DNA of 59,253 bases from an uncultured Bacilli bacterium (GTDB lineage Bacteria; Bacillota_I; Bacilli_A; RF39; UBA660): NCBI GenBank assembly GCA_934162265.1, contig CAKPHZ010000005.1:1-59253 (forward strand), read 5' to 3'. The notes beneath the pieces are model-generated. The model saw only the letters and a list, made by a program, of their open reading frames with translations, did no database searches and had not been told where the DNA came from. The first letter of the stretch is position 1; each line of letters starts with the position of its first letter. Shown here piece after piece: positions 51,524-59,233 of this stretch. Made by a program: the position numbers and the translations under genes.

Positions 51524-52105
51524 ATGAATAAAGATAAATTACAAAGAATCTTTAATATCATTACATTAATTACAACAGTATTATTAATTGCATTTATTAT
51601 TTATGCCTTTAAATTAGGAATATTAGAAGATAAAACCATTCTAATTCAGTACATGAAAAAGTTTGGCATATTTGCTTGTATATTTTTTATTTTGTTACAA
51701 ATTGCTCAAGTTGTATTTCCTGTTATACCTGGTGGAGCAAGTTGTCTTGCTGGTGTTTTAGCTTTCGGACCAGTATTAGGTTTTATTTATAACTATATCG
51801 GACTCGCTTTAGGATCATTTATTGCCTTTCTTTTATCTAGAATTTACGGGATAAAAGTAGTAGAAAAATTTTTCCCTGAAGAAACAATTAATAAATATTT
51901 AAAGTATATTCAAAATAATCGATTTACTGCAATATTTTTTTGGGGAATTTTTTTACCAGGACTTCCTGATGATTTATTGTGCTACATAGCAGGATTGAGT
52001 AAAATGAGTTGGAAAACATTTCTCTTCATTATCCTAATTGGGAAACCATTCGCATTAATTTTTTATAGTTTATTTTCTTATTGTTTACCGGCACTTTCTG
52101 ATTGA
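51524..52105 (+). CDS. TVP38/TMEM64 (DedA-like, VTT domain) membrane protein
   Basis: A 193-aa integral membrane protein with about five hydrophobic segments. The VTT signature lies in the middle: VFPVIPGGASCLAGVLAFGP, then a glycine-rich helix GLALGSFIAFLLSRIYG, and later FLPGLPDDLLCYIAGLS. Such proteins scramble or transport membrane lipids in studied cases. Its stop is inside a hairpin that is both its terminator and the start of the next promoter. Confidence 0.88.
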   Translation: MNKDKLQRIFNIITLITTVLLIAFIIYAFKLGILEDKTILIQYMKKFGIFACIFFILLQIAQVVFPVIPGGASCLAGVLAFGPVLGFIYNYIGLALGSFIAFLLSRIYGIKVVEKFFPEETINKYLKYIQNNRFTAIFFWGIFLPGLPDDLLCYIAGLSKMSWKTFLFIILIGKPFALIFYSLFSYCLPALSD

Positions 52106-52120
52106 CAAAGTGCTTTTCTT
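52091..52120 (+). terminator. Terminator overlapping the DedA-like stop codon
   Basis: GCACTTT (52091-52097) pairs with AAAGTGC (52107-52113), 9-nt loop, followed by TTTTCTTT. The 5' arm is coding sequence. Confidence 0.7.
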
Positions 52121-52130
52121 TATGTATGAT
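52102..52130 (+). promoter_or_regulatory. Promoter embedded in the upstream terminator
   Basis: TTGACA (52102-52107, in the terminator loop and 3' arm), 17-nt spacer, TATGAT (52125-52130). Confidence 0.7.
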
Positions 52131-52155
52131 AAGTACCAAGAAAGAAGGAATAACA

Positions 52156-52731
52156 GTGGCATGTAGTTACTATCAATTTAACGGAGGAATATTTAGTGGA
52201 GATTATTGGTGTAATAAAACCAATCAAAGAGTAGCAGAAACAGAGTATTATAAGTATTGTAGAGATTATAATTATGATGAATGCCCAATTTACCGAAAAG
52301 AAGAATCAAGTGGCTGTTTTATTACAACAGTTTGTTGTCAAATTTTGGGATTAAATAATCATAACAAACTTTTAGATGACTTTAGAAGTTTTCGAGATAA
52401 TGTACTACAAAAAAATGAAAAATATTATGATACTTTAAAAGAATATGATGTTGTTGGTCCAATAATTGCTAATAAAATTTTACAAGATAAGGACAAAAAA
52501 GAAATGGCAATAGGACTATATCAAAATGCTTTAAAAAATATTCATCAATCTATCTTACAAAAAAAATATGATAAAGCTGTAGAAAAGTACTATATTATGA
52601 CACTAATGCTAATTCAGTATTATCATTTAAAACACTTTTATAATCAAATTAAAGAAGAAAATTATCACTATAAAGAATTTGTCCCTACATTAGCAGGTCA
52701 TGGAAAAAAAGTAATGAAAAAAGAAAATTAA
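52156..52731 (+). CDS. Cysteine-rich CFI-type protein, unknown function
   Basis: A 191-aa protein. The frame extends to 52102, but that part covers the promoter; GTG 52156 follows GAAGGAA. Residues 1-45 have a likely metal site: C3, C19 in DYWCNK, C35 and C42 (CPIY). Next comes GCFITTVCCQILG (about 52-64) with a FRSFRDNVL segment, the CFI motif seen in many Clostridia-type proteins. The rest is helical. Function unknown. Confidence 0.75.
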   Translation: MACSYYQFNGGIFSGDYWCNKTNQRVAETEYYKYCRDYNYDECPIYRKEESSGCFITTVCCQILGLNNHNKLLDDFRSFRDNVLQKNEKYYDTLKEYDVVGPIIANKILQDKDKKEMAIGLYQNALKNIHQSILQKKYDKAVEKYYIMTLMLIQYYHLKHFYNQIKEENYHYKEFVPTLAGHGKKVMKKEN

Positions 52732-52835
52732 AATTTAGTTTTAGTATTTTTTGAGCAAAAATTAAATACAATAAGTAATAGAATAGAGAAAATAAAAAAA
52801 CAAAGTAAAAGGATAATTCAACTTAAAAATAATAA

Positions 52836-52864
52836 TTTACTATCAAAAATATAAATGATATAAT
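52836..52864 (+). promoter_or_regulatory. Promoter of the GH25 muramidase gene
   Basis: TTTACT (52836-52841), 17-nt spacer, TATAAT (52859-52864), then TTGAGGTGG before the ATG at 52886. Confidence 0.75.
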
Positions 52865-52885
52865 AGAACATATTGAGGTGGTAAA

Positions 52886-54100
52886 ATGAAAATCAATATC
52901 CAAAAATATAGAATACAATTGCTTGTTTTTCTATTCACATTTTTAGTTTTTTTATGTTTTTTAATTTTATACCTTCACTTTACAAATACGGAAGATTTGA
53001 TTCTAAAGAAAAATATTAGTTATAATTTCAGAGAAACTGTACATACGAAAGATTTAATTGAAAAACTAAACGGGAAATTATTAACTAACTCTTTAGTCGA
53101 TACAAATACTGTCGGAAAAAGAAAAGTTCAAATTTCTTACTATAATCACTATGGCTTTATTGAAAATAAATATGCTTTAGTAGAAATTAAAGATGTAACT
53201 CCACCAACAGTAGTCGTGAATAGTACTTATTTTGCTGAAAAAGGAAGTAAATATAATTTACTAAATAAAATCTTTTGTGCTGATGATTATGATGATAATG
53301 TTACTTGTCAAATTACAGGAGATTATAACTTTAACAAAGTAGGAAAGTATTCTTTAAAAATCATAGCTACAGACAAAAGTAATAATGTTACTAGTAAATC
53401 ATTTTCCTTAGTGGTTTCCGAAAAAAAAGATACCACTCCAAAAGAAGATTCTCAAACAATAACAAGAACTAACTTTAAAGACGTCTACAAAAAATATAAA
53501 AGCAAAAAGACATTAATAGGTCTTGATTTATCTAAATGGCAAGAAGAAATTGACTTTGACAAAATTAAATCAGAAGGAGTAGAGTTTGTCATGATTAAAA
53601 TAGGGGGCCAATCTAAAAAATCAGGGAAAATAGAACTCGATCCTAAATTTACTCATAACATTGAAGAAGCTTTAAAGAGAAATATGAAAGTTGGTGTTTA
53701 TTTTTATTCTCATGCAACAAGCACAACCGAAGCAAGAAAACAAGCAGAATGGGTAGTAAAAAATCTAAAAGAATATAATTTATCTCTTCCCATTGCTTTT
53801 GATTGGGAAAATTGGAGTCAATATACAAGTTATCATCTTAGTTTTCATACTTTAAATAATATTGCAAATGCTTTTTTTGCTCCATTAGAAACCAGAGGTT
53901 ACCAAACAATGCTATATTCTAGTAAGTATTATCTTGATACTGTTTGGTACAAAGAAGAATATAATACATGGTTAGCCCATTACACAACCGATAGTAAAGA
54001 TAAAGAAGAATATAATATGTGGCAAATATGTAATGATGGAAAAATTGAAGGAATTAATACTCTAGTAGATATTGATATTATGTATTTAAATGAAAAATAG
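52886..54100 (+). CDS. Membrane-anchored GH25 muramidase with Ig-like domain
   Basis: A 404-aa surface enzyme predicted to cleave the glycan backbone of peptidoglycan. A membrane helix (about 10-30) anchors it. An Ig-like bacterial domain (about 105-178, with DVTPPTVVV and ATDKSNNV) precedes a linker and the GH25 domain (about 208-404). The latter has IGLDLSKWQ, VEFVMIKIGG, VGVYFYSHA and the acidic catalytic motif PIAFDWENW, and ends with VDIDIMY. Likely in wall remodelling or in attack on other cells. Own promoter. Confidence 0.92.
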   Translation: MKINIQKYRIQLLVFLFTFLVFLCFLILYLHFTNTEDLILKKNISYNFRETVHTKDLIEKLNGKLLTNSLVDTNTVGKRKVQISYYNHYGFIENKYALVEIKDVTPPTVVVNSTYFAEKGSKYNLLNKIFCADDYDDNVTCQITGDYNFNKVGKYSLKIIATDKSNNVTSKSFSLVVSEKKDTTPKEDSQTITRTNFKDVYKKYKSKKTLIGLDLSKWQEEIDFDKIKSEGVEFVMIKIGGQSKKSGKIELDPKFTHNIEEALKRNMKVGVYFYSHATSTTEARKQAEWVVKNLKEYNLSLPIAFDWENWSQYTSYHLSFHTLNNIANAFFAPLETRGYQTMLYSSKYYLDTVWYKEEYNTWLAHYTTDSKDKEEYNMWQICNDGKIEGINTLVDIDIMYLNEK

Positions 54101-54119
54101 TTTTATAAATAATAAAAAT

Positions 54120-55004
54120 TTATGGATTAAGATTTCCTCTTAAATAAGAAATAAAAGTTTTACTAGCAAAAGTAGGCAAAATAGCCTGATTAGTTGCTAA
54201 ATAAATATTAACATTAGGAATCTTTTCATTTAGCTTTAATTCTTCCAAGTCGTCAAAATTTCTCTTTGCCAAATCTAAAATAACAAACCCAATCCCTAAA
54301 CCAATATGAACAAATTCTGTGATTAAATCTTGACTAACAACTTCCATCCTAGGGATTATCTTTACCCCATGTTGTAAAGAAATATGATCAAATAGTTTTC
54401 TGCTATTTGATTTTTCTTTTTGTAAAATAATAGGATATTTCTGTAACTCCTCAAAAGTTTTAATATGATCTTGAAAAAAACTTGGATGATAAATAAAACC
54501 TTGTTTTAATTCTTTAATTTTTATTAAATTTACATTTTTTTCCTCAGCATCTCCTTCATTAAAAATAACCAAATCAAGTTTTCCTAATTTTAAATCACAA
54601 ATTAAATTATCAGTCAAATCATTAGTAATATAAATATGAATGTTTGGATAGTCACAATGAAATTGTTTCAAAGTATCTATCAAAAGAAGTTTAGTTAAAG
54701 TAGAAGAACATCCAATTTTTATTTCTCCTTTTTCTAAAAATTGAAAAGAGGTAAATTCATTTTCAGCATTACGAATTAGTTGAAGTGCTCCTTTGATATA
54801 TTCATAAAACATCTTTCCTTCCTTTGTTAATTCCATTCCCTTATTGCTTCTCAAAAATAAACTTCCGCCAAGTTGAGCTTCCAACTTCTTTATTGATTGA
54901 GATATAGCAGGTTGTGAAATACTTAATTCTATACTTGCCTTAGTCATATTTTTGTTCTTAGCAACCACAAAGAAAACTCTATATAATTCTAAATCAATGT
55001 TCAT
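54120..55004 (-). CDS. LysR-family transcriptional regulator
   Basis: A 294-aa regulator: N-terminal winged helix (about 1-60, FFVVAKNKNMTKASIELSISQPAISQSIKKLE), then a two-lobed periplasmic-binding-like effector domain (about 90-290). GTG 55013 lies in the AAGGAGTGA site; ATG 55004 is preferred. LysR proteins often control the divergent neighbour, here coaC-coaB and the aldolase-like gene. The effector is unknown. Confidence 0.92.
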   Translation of the reverse strand: MNIDLELYRVFFVVAKNKNMTKASIELSISQPAISQSIKKLEAQLGGSLFLRSNKGMELTKEGKMFYEYIKGALQLIRNAENEFTSFQFLEKGEIKIGCSSTLTKLLLIDTLKQFHCDYPNIHIYITNDLTDNLICDLKLGKLDLVIFNEGDAEEKNVNLIKIKELKQGFIYHPSFFQDHIKTFEELQKYPIILQKEKSNSRKLFDHISLQHGVKIIPRMEVVSQDLITEFVHIGLGIGFVILDLAKRNFDDLEELKLNEKIPNVNIYLATNQAILPTFASKTFISYLRGNLNP

Positions 55005-55023
55005 TATAATCACTCCTTATTGC

Positions 55024-55052
55024 TATTATAACATAAATATATTTTACTTATA
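55024..55052. promoter_or_regulatory. Candidate LysR operator in the divergent intergenic region
   Basis: The 90-bp gap has an AT-rich partial dyad centred on AAATATATTT (55035-55044) with outer ATAAC (about 55028) and TTATAA arms. TATAAT for the LysR gene (complement of 55024-55029) lies at one edge and the coaC -35 at the other. Dyads arise by chance in such AT-rich sequence. Confidence 0.3.
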
Positions 55053-55071
55053 ACAAAAAGTAGAATAAACT
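55043..55071 (+). promoter_or_regulatory. Probable promoter of the coaC-coaB operon
   Basis: TTTACT (55043-55048), 17-nt spacer, TAAACT (55066-55071), then AAAGGAAGGA before the ATG at 55094. Confidence 0.55.
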
Positions 55072-55093
55072 AAAAATGAAAGGAAGGATACAA

Positions 55094-55645
55094 ATGTTTA
55101 AAAATTTAAATATCGTAATTGGAATAACAGGAGGAATTGCTGCATATAAAGCTTGCGGAATTGTTAATTATTTAAAAAAACAAGGAGCTAATATAGAAGT
55201 GATAATGACCAAAAATGCCTGTGAATTTATCAATCCATTAACATTAGAAACCTTATCCAGAAACAAAGTAATTACTAATATGTTTGAAAGACCAGACTAT
55301 ATTGAAGTAAAACATATTAGTATAGCCAAAAAAGCAGATTTATTTTTAATTATACCAGCAACTGCAAATATCATTGGAAAAGTAGCAAATGGAATAGCAG
55401 ATGATATGCTTTCAACAACCATCATGGCAACCAAAGCACCAGTAGTTTTTGCTCCAGCAATGAATAATGCCATGTATGAAAATAAAATTGTTCAAAATAA
55501 TTTACAAAAATTAAAGGAATATGGTTATAAAATTATAGAACCAAAAACTGGATATCTGGCTTGTGGAGATAATGGCAAAGGAAAACTTCCCTCAAGTGAA
55601 GAAATCACAAATTATATAAAAGTTTTAGTAAAGGAGGAAAAATAA
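55094..55645 (+). CDS. coaC: Phosphopantothenoylcysteine decarboxylase (CoaC)
   Basis: A 183-aa flavoprotein that decarboxylates 4'-phosphopantothenoylcysteine in coenzyme A synthesis. The start IVIGITGGIAAYKA is the FMN-binding motif. The active-site histidine lies in EVKHISIAKKAD, the substrate motif is APAMNNAMY and the lid cysteine is in LACGDNGKGKL. It is separate from coaB, as in streptococci and enterococci, instead of the usual fused coaBC. An ATG at 55076 is in frame but upstream of the AAAGGAAGGA site. It is 1 nt from coaB. Confidence 0.93.
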   Translation: MFKNLNIVIGITGGIAAYKACGIVNYLKKQGANIEVIMTKNACEFINPLTLETLSRNKVITNMFERPDYIEVKHISIAKKADLFLIIPATANIIGKVANGIADDMLSTTIMATKAPVVFAPAMNNAMYENKIVQNNLQKLKEYGYKIIEPKTGYLACGDNGKGKLPSSEEITNYIKVLVKEEK

Positions 55646-55646
55646 A

Positions 55647-56369
55647 ATGAAAAAAATATTAATAACAGCAGGAGGAACAAGTGAAAAAATTGATAATGTA
55701 AGAAAAATTACTAATTCATCAAGTGGAAAATTAGGAATGATGATAGCTCATCAATTGCTAGCAATAAATCATGATGAAGTAAAAATATATTATATATGTC
55801 CAAAAAATGCATTAAGACCATCCTCACCAAAAGTAGAAATTATTGAAATAGAAGGGACAGAAGAATTAAAAAATACTATCGAAGTCATTCTTCAAAATGA
55901 AAAGATAGATTATTTTATCCATTCTATGGCAGTATCTGACTATACAACAGATTATATAACAACAATAGAAAAAATAAAATCTAAAATAAAAACAACTAGG
56001 AATGTAGAAGAAGCATTTTTAAATATAGAAACCATTCAATCCAATAAAATTTCTTCTAATGAAAATAACTTAGTTATTGTCTTAAAAAAAACGCCAAAAA
56101 TAATATCTATGATCAAAAAACTAAGTCCAGAAACATATTTAATAGGATTTAAATTATTGGATGGTGTTTCTAAAAAAGAACTAGTAGAATCTGCTAAAAA
56201 ATTAAGAGATAAAAACAATTGTGATTTAGTTGTTGCTAACGATTTATCCACAATTAGAAAAGGAAAACATGTAGCATATATTATTGATAAAAATAATGTC
56301 ATAGAAAAAGCAATCAGCAAAGAAGAGATTGCTAAGAAATTAGTAAGGAGGATGAATAATGAAAGATAA
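55647..56369 (+). CDS. coaB: Phosphopantothenate-cysteine ligase (CoaB)
   Basis: A 240-aa ligase joining cysteine to 4'-phosphopantothenate. It starts ILITAGGTSEKIDNVRKITNSSSGKLG, the nucleotide-binding signature, and has the conserved HSMAVSDY and a later LVVANDLS. AAAGGAGG sits in the end of coaC. The separate, shorter form is the CTP/ATP-using type known from streptococci. It overlaps the next gene by 11 nt. Confidence 0.93.
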   Translation: MKKILITAGGTSEKIDNVRKITNSSSGKLGMMIAHQLLAINHDEVKIYYICPKNALRPSSPKVEIIEIEGTEELKNTIEVILQNEKIDYFIHSMAVSDYTTDYITTIEKIKSKIKTTRNVEEAFLNIETIQSNKISSNENNLVIVLKKTPKIISMIKKLSPETYLIGFKLLDGVSKKELVESAKKLRDKNNCDLVVANDLSTIRKGKHVAYIIDKNNVIEKAISKEEIAKKLVRRMNNER

Positions 56370-57501
56370 AATTTTATTTGTTGGTGGTGATTGGAATTTA
56401 GAAGGTGGGAAGTCCTCTAAAATGGTTAGCAAATTTGCAGAATATTTACCATGCACAACTGTTTTCAATGGAGGATATTACAATCAATTAAAACAAATAT
56501 TAGCATCATCTATTTACTATAATATTGTGATATGGTGGGCAAATGTTCCCAATGAACTTCCTAAAATTAGAAAAGTAAAAGATGTGAATGCCAAAACTAT
56601 GCTAGTTTCTTCCAAAAGAAATATCAATAATCAATATTCATTTCAAGATTTACTTCAACATTCTTTTGAATTAAAATCAAATTTAACCATAGAATTTAGT
56701 AAAGTCAATAATTTATATAAGATGAAATTATTTGATCCTCTTGGTAATGTTTGGTATGAAGGAAAGAGTATTAAAGAATGCGCTAAAGAATTACAAAATA
56801 GATTACAGTTTATTAAAAGTATTACCAGAGAATCAACAACAGAAAGTGAAGAAAATATAGGAGCTTTATCTTGGTTCTTTAATCTATTTAAAGAAGAAAT
56901 GTATCAATCAGAAAAAAATCCAATAATTCCTATTAAAGAGGAGTTTTTGAATATTGTAAAAGATTACGCTATTCAATTAGCAGAAGTTACATTTCAGACA
57001 AAGGAGGTCAAAAGATTTTTAGGCAACGCCTCATTTCGCTGTCCAAAAGGGTTTCCGTCGTTTAGAGGAGATAAATATATTTTTGTAAGCAAAAGAAATG
57101 TGAACAAAGAATTTATCGCAATTGATGATTTTGTTCCTGTTTACCTAGAAAATAAGAAAATATATTATTGTGGAAAGAACAAACCTTCAGTAGATACACC
57201 AATCCAAGTTCGATTATATCAATTGCTACCTAATATCAATTATATGATTCACACACATTGTTATATCGATGGTGCACCATACACTAAAAAAGTTCTTCCT
57301 TGTGGAGCAATAGATGAAGTAGAAGAAATTTTACAAGTATTAAAAAAACACTATCAAAATTTAAATGAAGATTTTTACTTAATCAATTTATTAGGACATG
57401 GCAGTATTATGATGAGTAAAAATCCAAACCAACTAAAAAATATTTCTATAGTAAGAAGAAATTTACCTGAAAATATGTACGGAAAAAAAGAGAAAATATA
57501 A
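56359..57501 (+). CDS. Two-part protein with class II aldolase/adducin-like C-terminal half (coaCB operon)
   Basis: A 380-aa protein coupled to coaB by an 11-nt overlap with AAGGAGG. Residues 1-150 begin ILFVGGDWNLEGGKSSKM and look like a Rossmann-type alpha/beta domain. Residues about 195-370 resemble the class II aldolase/adducin fold: an N-A-S-F-R loop (like GNxSxR), a histidine pair in MIHTHCY and a third histidine in LLGHGSIMM. Histidines in these places bind Zn2+ in the family. The substrate is not known; the operon suggests pantothenate or CoA metabolism, but nothing in the sequence proves that. Confidence 0.7.
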   Translation: MKDKILFVGGDWNLEGGKSSKMVSKFAEYLPCTTVFNGGYYNQLKQILASSIYYNIVIWWANVPNELPKIRKVKDVNAKTMLVSSKRNINNQYSFQDLLQHSFELKSNLTIEFSKVNNLYKMKLFDPLGNVWYEGKSIKECAKELQNRLQFIKSITRESTTESEENIGALSWFFNLFKEEMYQSEKNPIIPIKEEFLNIVKDYAIQLAEVTFQTKEVKRFLGNASFRCPKGFPSFRGDKYIFVSKRNVNKEFIAIDDFVPVYLENKKIYYCGKNKPSVDTPIQVRLYQLLPNINYMIHTHCYIDGAPYTKKVLPCGAIDEVEEILQVLKKHYQNLNEDFYLINLLGHGSIMMSKNPNQLKNISIVRRNLPENMYGKKEKI

Positions 57502-57528
57502 CCACTTATGATTACAAAGAAAAAACAA

Positions 57529-57580
57529 AAAATACTAAAAAAGTTTTCTCTTTTAGGAAAAGAACTCTTTCAGTATTTTA
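57529..57580. terminator. Terminator between the coaCB operon and ffh
   Basis: AAAATACT (57529-57536) pairs with AGTATTTT (57572-57579), with imperfect inner stems (AAAAGTT/AACTCTTT and TTTTC/GGAAAA). It can serve both converging units. Confidence 0.55.
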
Positions 57581-57618
57581 TATGTATGATAAAAGGAATA
57601 GGGAAGTAGTAGTTTCAA

Positions 57619-58926
57619 TTAAAATGGTAGTTTAAAATTTCCTTTTCCCATCATTTTCATCATTTTTTTCATTTCTTCAAATTGATTTAATAGTTGATTT
57701 ACTTCAGTAACAGTTGTCCCAGAACCCTTAGCAATTCTTTGCTTTCTGGATGCCTTTAATATTTCTGGATGTTTTCTTTCATATGGAGTCATAGATAATA
57801 TAATTGCCTCTGTATGAGCCATTTTCTTAGGATCTACTTTTACATTATTTAATCCCATTTTCTTTGCACCAGGCAATAATTTTAACAAATTTTCTAACGG
57901 ACCTAATTTTTTGATTTGTTTTAATTGATTTAAAAAATCTTCCAAATCAAAAGTTCCTTTTGACATCTTTTTTACCATATCTTCAGCATCTTTTTCATTG
58001 ATTTCATCAGACACTTTTTCTACTAAGGATAAAATATCTCCCATACCTAAAATCCTAGATGCCATACGATCGGGATGGAATTCAGACAAACCGTCCATTT
58101 TCTCACTAACACCAATAAACTTAATTGGTAAATTAGTCAAATGGCGAACAGATAGGGCAACACCACCTCTTGTATCACCATCTAATTTAGTTAAAATAAC
58201 TCCAGTTAATGGCAACTTTTCATGAAATCCTGTAATCACATTAATTGCATCTTGTCCCATCATTGAATCGATAACTAATAAAGTTTCATTAGGATGAATT
58301 TCATTTTCAATATTTACTAGTTCATCCATCAATTTTTCATCAATTTGAAGTCTACCAGCTGTATCGATTAAAATATAGTCAAATCCATTTTCCTTTGCGT
58401 ACAAAATTGCATTTCTTGAAATTTCAATTGGATCTTTTTTTCCTTCAGTATAAACTTCAATATTTAATTCTTTTCCCAATGTTTTTAATTGATCAATAGC
58501 AGCAGGACGATAAACATCACAAGCAACTAATAAAGGCTTTTTCTTGTGATTTTTTCTTAAATAATTAGCAAGTTTTCCAATTGTTGTTGTTTTACCTGAA
58601 CCTTGAAGACCAACTAACATTGTAATAGTTGGATTTTTATTTATCACAAGTTCAGCAGTTTCTCCACCTAATAGTTCTGTTAATTCATCTCTAACAATAC
58701 GAACAAATTCTTCTCCTGGAGAAAGTTTTTGATTAACATCAGTACCCAAAGCTTTTTCTTTTACTGTATTAGTAAATTCTTTTACCACTTTATAGTTGAC
58801 ATCAGCTTCTAGTAAAGATAATCGAATTTCTCTCATCATCTCATTAATATTTTCTTCGGTTATTTTTCCATATCCTTTAATTTTATGCATTACGTTTTGT
58901 AATCTATCACTTAAATTTTCAAACAT
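57619..58926 (-). CDS. ffh: Signal recognition particle protein Ffh (SRP54)
   Basis: A 435-aa GTPase that binds signal peptides with 4.5S RNA and docks to FtsY. The N domain is helical (1-90). The G domain has GLQGSGKTTTIGKLA, DTAGR, TKLDGD and GVSEKMDGL. The M domain (about 300-435) contains the RNA-binding segment near SRKQRIAKGSGTT and a methionine-rich end (MKKMMKMMGKGN). AGGTGATAG precedes the ATG. A TGGAAA-17-TATAAT promoter (complement of 58946-58974) lies upstream. ylxM, its usual neighbour, is not seen. Confidence 0.97.
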   Translation of the reverse strand: MFENLSDRLQNVMHKIKGYGKITEENINEMMREIRLSLLEADVNYKVVKEFTNTVKEKALGTDVNQKLSPGEEFVRIVRDELTELLGGETAELVINKNPTITMLVGLQGSGKTTTIGKLANYLRKNHKKKPLLVACDVYRPAAIDQLKTLGKELNIEVYTEGKKDPIEISRNAILYAKENGFDYILIDTAGRLQIDEKLMDELVNIENEIHPNETLLVIDSMMGQDAINVITGFHEKLPLTGVILTKLDGDTRGGVALSVRHLTNLPIKFIGVSEKMDGLSEFHPDRMASRILGMGDILSLVEKVSDEINEKDAEDMVKKMSKGTFDLEDFLNQLKQIKKLGPLENLLKLLPGAKKMGLNNVKVDPKKMAHTEAIILSMTPYERKHPEILKASRKQRIAKGSGTTVTEVNQLLNQFEEMKKMMKMMGKGNFKLPF

Positions 58927-58992
58927 TATCTATCACCTATCTAAAATTATATCGTATATTTTAATTTTTTTCCATAAATTAACTAAAAATAC

Positions 58993-59021
58993 TTGATTTT
59001 TTCTTTTTTATCCTTTATAAT
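58993..59021 (+). promoter_or_regulatory. Promoter of the tRNA-Gly gene
   Basis: TTGATT (58993-58998), 17-nt spacer, TATAAT (59016-59021), 40 bp before the mature tRNA 5' end. Confidence 0.7.
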
Positions 59022-59061
59022 TATAAATGTCTTAAGCAAAAAGACAAAGCATTTATTTGAT

Positions 59062-59135
59062 GCAGGTGTAGTTTAATGGTAGAATAAGAGCCTTCCAAGC
59101 TCCTGACGTGAGTTCGATTCTCATCACCTGCTCCA
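59062..59135 (+). tRNA. tRNA-Gly (anticodon UCC)
   Basis: 74 nt with encoded CCA. Acceptor arms are GCAGGTG and CACCTGC, D arm GTTT/GAAT, anticodon loop CTTCCAA (anticodon TCC), and T arm GTGAG-TTCGATT-CTCAT. The top of the anticodon stem has an A-C mismatch (positions 27-43). It reads GGA and, by wobble, other glycine codons. Confidence 0.97.
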
Positions 59136-59176
59136 TAAGATAAAATCGTCGCACCAATGTGACGTTAATGATTAAG

Positions 59177-59201
59177 TCAACTAGAAATAGTTGATTTTTT
59201 T
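59177..59201 (+). terminator. Terminator of the tRNA-Gly transcript
   Basis: TCAACTA (59177-59183), GAAA loop, TAGTTGA (59188-59194), followed by seven T residues. A second hairpin (CGTCGCAC with GTGACG, about 59147-59164) lies before it. Confidence 0.9.
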
Positions 59202-59233
59202 GTGCGTTATTGCAAAGAAAGGTGTGATGTGAT

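Noticed and set aside
52102..52155. N-terminal extension of the cysteine-rich protein to the TTG at 52102
   Set aside because: That stretch carries the -35, the -10 and the upstream terminator, and has no ribosome binding site; GTG 52156 is preceded by GAAGGAA.
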